This document shows, in pieces, positions 60,941 through 64,000 of a stretch of DNA of 64,000 nt. The DNA lies in contig OY969422.1 of the NCBI GenBank assembly GCA_963699215.1, positions 310,001 to 374,000 on the forward strand. Direction: 5' to 3'. The notes below the pieces were generated by a model. That model did not search any database, was not told where the DNA came from, and worked only from the letters and a program-made list of their open reading frames with translations. Position numbers and translations under genes: made by a program. Position 1 is the first letter of the stretch, and every line of letters starts with the position of its first letter. The stretch is from VRUE01 sp963699215. Its GTDB lineage: Bacteria > Actinomycetota > Thermoleophilia > Solirubrobacterales > 70-9.

Positions 60941-60985
60941 GTGTCAAGATACTTGACACTTGCGCTTTGTCAAGCTGCTTGACAA
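60941..60985. promoter_or_regulatory. Tandem palindromic operators at the divergent transposon promoter
   Basis: Two perfect 8-3-8 palindromes: GTGTCAAG-ATA-CTTGACAC (60941-60959) and TTGTCAAG-CTG-CTTGACAA (60967-60985), 26 bases apart centre to centre. The first ends next to the transposase start codon. The second contains a TTGACA -35-like hexamer (60979-60984), so binding would block the rightward promoter too. Confidence 0.6.
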
Positions 60986-61006
60986 CTTCGAGTAGCCGCG
61001 TAGGGT
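60979..61006 (+). promoter_or_regulatory. Candidate sigma-70-type promoter for the HEPN-like genes
   Basis: TTGACA (60979-60984), a 16-base spacer and TAGGGT (61001-61006). The gene starts at 61017, so the transcript would be nearly leaderless. Confidence 0.4.
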
Positions 61007-61016
61007 TCTCCGGGCT

Positions 61017-61856
61017 ATGGGGAAGAAGGCGCGGCTCCGGCGCGAACGTGAGAAGGCGGAACTCGCTGAAGTCAAAGCTGACTCAACTGGCCAGCCCGGA
61101 TTCCAACTCAAGATGGATCGGGCACGACTCCACTTGAAGAATCTGGACCTTGCCGTAAAGCAATGGATCGATGTCCACGCGGACCTCGTTCGAGAGGAGA
61201 CCGACCCGGAGACCGGTGACGATCTGGTCGTCGTGGATGCCCCGGCAGTCCCCCCGGCTGATGCTATCTCTCTGATCGCGGCTGACTGCATTCACAACCT
61301 GCGCGCGTCTCTCGACCAACTCGTCTTCTCCCTCTCTTGGGCTCACACGGCTGGGCCACTTCCCAAAAAGGCTGCGGAAGGCTGTGAATTTCCGATCTTT
61401 GGGCCGCGAGAACCCCGAAGGCAAGAGTTGGACAAGAAAGTCGGGGCAGTCCATGCAGACGCCCGAAGCATCATTGAAGATCTTCAGCCTTTTCACGCTG
61501 GCGATGCCTTCGCCCGTGAGAAACTGTGGATCTTGGATCAACTCTGGAACTTGGATAAGCACCGAATGCTCCCCGTGACGGTCTTCGGACAGCAGGCGGT
61601 CCAGATAAACCCGCAAGCTCTTACCTCCAACGCGACCTATCGTGTTCAAGGCCCGATACACCGAAAGACGGAGATCGTGCGATTCGCCGGAAGTCGTCCT
61701 GAGTCGTATCCAAATCCGGAGAGCGCAGCCGTGCTGGACATAGCGTTCGGCAAGGGGACGCCAGCCTACGGCCACCCGGTTACTGGATTCCTTGCGGGAC
61801 TTGCGGACTATCTCCGCGACGACGTGATCGGGAAGCTGATTCCGTTCTTGGAGTAG
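61017..61856 (+). CDS. HEPN-like passenger protein 1 (HNLRxxLDxL family)
   Basis: A 279-residue soluble protein. It shares with the next gene a helical motif CIHNLRASLDQLVFSL (about 91-106), and further on LDQLWNLDKHRML (compare LSNADKHRLI). Both suggest a HEPN-like bundle. In the next gene the R-x4-H pair of HEPN RNases is complete; here the His position is Gln 101, which may make this a non-catalytic partner. The N-terminus is basic (KKARLRREREKAELAEV). It starts at an ATG a few bases after a candidate promoter. Function is not established. Confidence 0.55.
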   Translation: MGKKARLRREREKAELAEVKADSTGQPGFQLKMDRARLHLKNLDLAVKQWIDVHADLVREETDPETGDDLVVVDAPAVPPADAISLIAADCIHNLRASLDQLVFSLSWAHTAGPLPKKAAEGCEFPIFGPREPRRQELDKKVGAVHADARSIIEDLQPFHAGDAFAREKLWILDQLWNLDKHRMLPVTVFGQQAVQINPQALTSNATYRVQGPIHRKTEIVRFAGSRPESYPNPESAAVLDIAFGKGTPAYGHPVTGFLAGLADYLRDDVIGKLIPFLE

Positions 61857-61923
61857 CGGAGCAGTCCTAATGACGAGGTCTGACCGCATCATTCCTCCTT
61901 GGTCGAGCGCTTAAGGTGCCGGA

Positions 61924-62772
61924 ATGCCCGTGCCCGACTCCGAGTACCACTCCCACCGGTTAGGCGGGGTGCTCGCCAAGTTCAACCGGGATAAACAGCA
62001 GTTCGATGTCCTCCGGCATGAGATTGGCTCCTTCTCCGACCAAGACCCGCAGCCCCACTTCTCGCGGGGCTATTTCGATACGGATACCTGGGAATGGATC
62101 GAGCGGTTCCAGATCCGCGAACCGCCGCCCCTGCGGTGGGGCGTCATGCTCGGTGAGTGCGTCCACAATCTCCGTTCCGCCCTGGACCACCTGGTTTGTC
62201 AGTTGACCTTGCTCAACGGCGGCACGATTGAGGATTGCGCCCAAACCCAGTACCCCATCGCCTCCAAGGGCGAGGCCCAGTTCGAGGCGATGGCCAACCG
62301 CCGAATCCCCGGCCTCTCGAAAAGACACAGGGCAATGGTGAAGATGACGCAGCCCTACAAGGCTGGAGGTCGGGCGGCCTTCCATCCTCTCGGCGTCCTG
62401 GCTGAGCTGTCCAACGCAGACAAACACCGCCTCATCAACCCGGCCTACAGCATTCTGAAAAGCGACACCGATTCCGTCCTCGATCGTCTCGTCGGGAGCT
62501 ATGAGGAAGACGGCCCCTCTCCGGTCCATTCGTGGTGGATGCTCCAGAGGGGGAGCCGCCTGGAGCACGATGCAGCTTGGTTCCGCATCAGGTTTGACCG
62601 AGCCGTTCTCACTGAACGGGTGGATGTGCAGATGGGCGGCAACCTGCGACTCGGCATAGCGTTTGGCGAGATCGGCATGGACGCCGACAGCTATCGGCAC
62701 ATAGGCGAATACGTCCGCAAGATCATTGAGGCATTCATGCGGAGCTTCCCCGAGACCAAATACGTCGATTGA
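61924..62772 (+). CDS. HEPN-like passenger protein 2 (HNLRSALDHL family)
   Basis: A 282-residue soluble protein related to the preceding gene. The motif ECVHNLRSALDHLVCQL (about 79-94) contains R84-x4-H89, the arrangement of catalytic HEPN RNases, and LAELSNADKHRLINPAYS follows. No signal peptide or membrane helix is seen. It lies 67 bases after the first copy and ends about 50 bases before the right inverted repeat. A toxin-like or defence RNase role is possible but unproven; no antitoxin-like gene is directly adjacent. Confidence 0.55.
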   Translation: MPVPDSEYHSHRLGGVLAKFNRDKQQFDVLRHEIGSFSDQDPQPHFSRGYFDTDTWEWIERFQIREPPPLRWGVMLGECVHNLRSALDHLVCQLTLLNGGTIEDCAQTQYPIASKGEAQFEAMANRRIPGLSKRHRAMVKMTQPYKAGGRAAFHPLGVLAELSNADKHRLINPAYSILKSDTDSVLDRLVGSYEEDGPSPVHSWWMLQRGSRLEHDAAWFRIRFDRAVLTERVDVQMGGNLRLGIAFGEIGMDADSYRHIGEYVRKIIEAFMRSFPETKYVD

Positions 62773-62825
62773 CGCTTCTTTAAAGGGCTTGGGGACAGCG
62801 AGCAAGGCGCTATCGCCTCGTCGGA

Positions 62826-62851
62826 GCTTCTACAGAGATGGGATAGACGTG
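62826..62851 (-). repeat. Right terminal inverted repeat
   Basis: Inverted copy of 58243-58268. It ends at the right target duplication. Confidence 0.85.
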
Positions 62852-62859
62852 AGTACGGT
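62852..62859. repeat. Target-site duplication, right copy
   Basis: AGTACGGT, identical to 58235-58242. Removing the element restores a continuous TetR-MMPL intergenic region of about 110 bases. Confidence 0.75.
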
Positions 62860-62911
62860 CACTCGGGCCGCGTTAACCGTCTTATGACGAGGCAAGCGCC
62901 CCGCCCTCGGG

Positions 62912-63520
62912 CTACTCGCTGGCGAGCAGGAACCGGGCCGAGGCGGCTCCGGCGGCGAGGGCGGCGCCGATGTCGCGATCGGGGTCCGAGAGCATCTGCA
63001 GGGCGAAGCCGTCGCCGACCGCGAACAGGTAGGCGACGATCGCCTCGGCGTCGTAGCGCAGGCTGAGCACACCCTCGCGCTCCTTCGCCGCGAGGATCTC
63101 GGCGACATGGGTGCGAGTGCGGTCGAACAGCTGACCGACCTCGTGGTTGATGTCGGGGTTGCGGCGGCCGGCGCTGAAGAGCTCGTAGAGGAGCAGGAAG
63201 AAGGCGGGTTCGTTCTCGACCAGGTCGGTGAGGCTGGCGACCAGCACGTCGACCACGTCGTCGGCAGTCTGCGCGTTGCCCAGCGGCTCGTCGAGACGGG
63301 CGACGCGGATCTCGGCATCGCGGCGAACCACCTCGACCAGCAGCCGCTCCTTGGTGCCGAAGTAGTAGTGGAGCAGGCCGCGGCTGACACCGGCCTCGCG
63401 CGCGACGTGCTCGAAGGTGGAGCCAGCAGCGCCCCGCCTGGCGACGCTGTCGCGCATCGCGTTGACGATGCGCTGGGCCTTTTCTCCGCTCAGCTCGCGT
63501 TCTTTGGTGGCTGCCTCCAT
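62912..63520 (-). CDS. TetR-family regulator
   Basis: A 202-residue repressor. The N-terminal HTH (RIVNAMRDSVARRGAAGSTF, then EHVAREAGVSRGLLHYYFGT followed by KERLLVEVV) is clear; the ligand-binding domain follows and lacks a familiar signature. In the ancestral order it was directly upstream of the MMPL exporter gene on the same strand and probably controlled it via the palindrome at 58190-58205. The transposon now lies between the two, so regulation in trans is still possible. Confidence 0.9.
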   Translation of the reverse strand: MEAATKERELSGEKAQRIVNAMRDSVARRGAAGSTFEHVAREAGVSRGLLHYYFGTKERLLVEVVRRDAEIRVARLDEPLGNAQTADDVVDVLVASLTDLVENEPAFFLLLYELFSAGRRNPDINHEVGQLFDRTRTHVAEILAAKEREGVLSLRYDAEAIVAYLFAVGDGFALQMLSDPDRDIGAALAAGAASARFLLASE

Positions 63521-63542
63521 TTGGAGTCAGTCTAGTGCCCGG

Positions 63543-63642
63543 CTGACAAGACCAGGCGCCGGCAGGCAAGGATGCAGGAAGCGTGGCGTGCTCTGCACGC
63601 GAGCGACCGAAGACACAGCATGACGGCGCCTGGTCTTGTCAG
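63543..63642. repeat. Stop-codon palindrome with conserved core (copy 2)
   Basis: Perfect 19-base arms (CTGACAAGACCAGGCGCCG at 63543-63561 and its complement at 63624-63642) enclose 62 bases. The right arm includes the TGA stop of the minus-strand gene ending at 63639. The core (about 63568-63613, with GCGTGGCGTGCTCTGCACGC) matches the copy at 19170-19273 with only a few differences, while the arms are unrelated. Confidence 0.75.
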
Positions 63643-64000
63643 GCCCCGTTGATGCTGGTCGTGCTGGTGTACTCGAACTCCTCCTCGGCGCCGAAGAGGG
63701 CGTCCAGCACGGACTTGCGCGCGTCCTCGCTCAACACGAGCGCGATCCCCGCGGCGACCAGCCCGAAGAGGACGAGGCGGCCCAGGCGGCTCTTCTTGCG
63801 CTTCCGCGGCGCTTTCAGCTGCTCGGACGCTTCGCGCAGGCTTTCGGCGGCGGAGCGCAGATCCTTCTGCACCTTCTTGTCGCTGGTCACCGCCTTGACG
63901 GCGCCCTTGCCGTTGCCGGTCGCACGACCGTAGGCCCCACGCGCCGCTTCGAAGGCGTCGCGGAGGCTGTCGCGCAGCTCTTCGTCCTCGATCAGGCGCT
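63639..64000 (-). CDS. Hypothetical membrane protein with helical N-terminal region (partial)
   Basis: The frame is open to the right edge, so the start is missing; at least 120 residues are visible. The upstream part reads RLIEDEELRDSLRDAFEAAR and is followed by a charged helix (LRSAAESLREASEQLKAPRK), a basic stretch and one membrane helix (LGRLVLFGLVAAGIALVLSE). The short tail is acidic then Ser/Thr-rich. A GTG at 63890 lies in frame but is unlikely to be the true start. Function not recognised. The stop codon lies in the palindrome at 63543-63642. Confidence 0.65.
   Translation of the reverse strand, partial: RLIEDEELRDSLRDAFEAARGAYGRATGNGKGAVKAVTSDKKVQKDLRSAAESLREASEQLKAPRKRKKSRLGRLVLFGLVAAGIALVLSEDARKSVLDALFGAEEEFEYTSTTSINGA

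Larger units (their letters stand above)
58243..62851. mobile_element. IS1595-family transposon carrying passenger genes (4.6 kb)
   Basis: Bounded by 26-base inverted repeats (58243-58268 and 62826-62851) and an 8-base target duplication. It encodes an IS1595-type transposase near the middle and eight other genes (winged-helix protein, XRE regulator, membrane/coiled-coil protein, two small basic proteins, a small HTH protein and two HEPN-like proteins). Simple IS1595 members are about 1 kb, so this is a passenger-bearing version. Base composition is visibly less GC-rich than its flanks. It sits between the TetR and MMPL genes. Confidence 0.85.

Noticed and set aside
1..64000. CRISPR arrays, rRNA and tRNA genes
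   Set aside because: No regularly spaced direct repeats and no recognisable rRNA segments or tRNA cloverleafs were noticed by eye; a dedicated scan would be needed to exclude a single tRNA.

Overview
The window is a GC-rich actinobacterial chromosome segment. An actinobacterial integration host factor (mIHF), MMPL and Mce-type transporters, a LytR-CpsA-Psr protein, a PQQ-type sugar dehydrogenase and secreted proteins with 'YLTxKKA'-type repeats point to the class Thermoleophilia (Solirubrobacterales-like); this placement is inferred, as no rRNA is present. No rRNA, tRNA or CRISPR array was seen. Genes are dense, short overlaps (ATGA/GTGA) are common, and several genes start with GTG or TTG.

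Layout. 1-3.5 kb: phosphate-related genes (PstS-like protein running off the left edge, PhoD-like phosphatase) with a secreted protein and a 69-aa gene. 3.5-11.5 kb: a sulfur block with a sulfate ABC transporter (sbp-cysT-cysW-cysA), a cysteine-free Rrf2 regulator, a TauE/SafE exporter and a divergent NMT1/ThiY-like ABC transporter; three similar palindromes (TGACY-N5-RNTCA type) suggest one Rrf2 regulon. 11.5-19.1 kb: PAS-GAF-GGDEF-EAL protein, AlkA-like glycosylase, a divergent alpha-oxoamine synthase (serine palmitoyltransferase-like) and YghO/ceramide-synthase-like acyltransferase, mIHF and small membrane genes. 19.2-25.7 kb: a six-gene Mce-type operon (two YrbE/MlaE permeases, Mkl ATPase, MMPL protein, thioredoxin-like protein, B3/B4 protein) without an MCE-domain gene. 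25.9-31.4 kb: lipoprotein, PQQ dehydrogenase, aldehyde dehydrogenase, FMN hydroxy-acid oxidase, serine hydrolase. 31.3-39.3 kb: housekeeping genes (metG, rsmI, ROK kinase, LCP protein, FmdB, glyS, AlkZ-like protein, FKBP). 39.4-43.2 kb: a decayed PhlG-like fragment and a frameshifted IclR, then a BASS transporter, a small monooxygenase-fold protein and an acyl-CoA ligase.

43.2-53.1 kb holds a tight four-gene cluster on the minus strand: SNF2/HepA helicase with C-terminal DUF3883, DUF1156 adenine methylase, DUF499 ATPase and a PD-(D/E)XK-type protein. It fits a helicase-methylase-ATPase defence island. The helicase reading frame is broken by 15 single-base insertions, all of the same sign and densest near 51.2 kb, so they probably reflect sequence error rather than biology.

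53.2-64 kb: an R2-like diiron protein fused to an SCP2 domain, an amidase with one frameshift, an MMPL transporter and a TetR regulator. A 4.6-kb IS1595-type transposon with 26-bp inverted repeats and an 8-bp target duplication sits between the TetR gene and the MMPL gene. It carries regulators, small proteins and two related HEPN-like proteins as passengers.

A recurrent theme is long palindromes whose arms include the stop codon of the preceding gene. Two of them (19.2 and 63.6 kb) share a nearly identical core inside unrelated arms, and another pair (18.1 and 21.8 kb) shares a nested TTTTTCG/CGAAAAA stem; the 21.8 kb copy lies in frame inside a coding sequence. These look like mobile palindromic elements.
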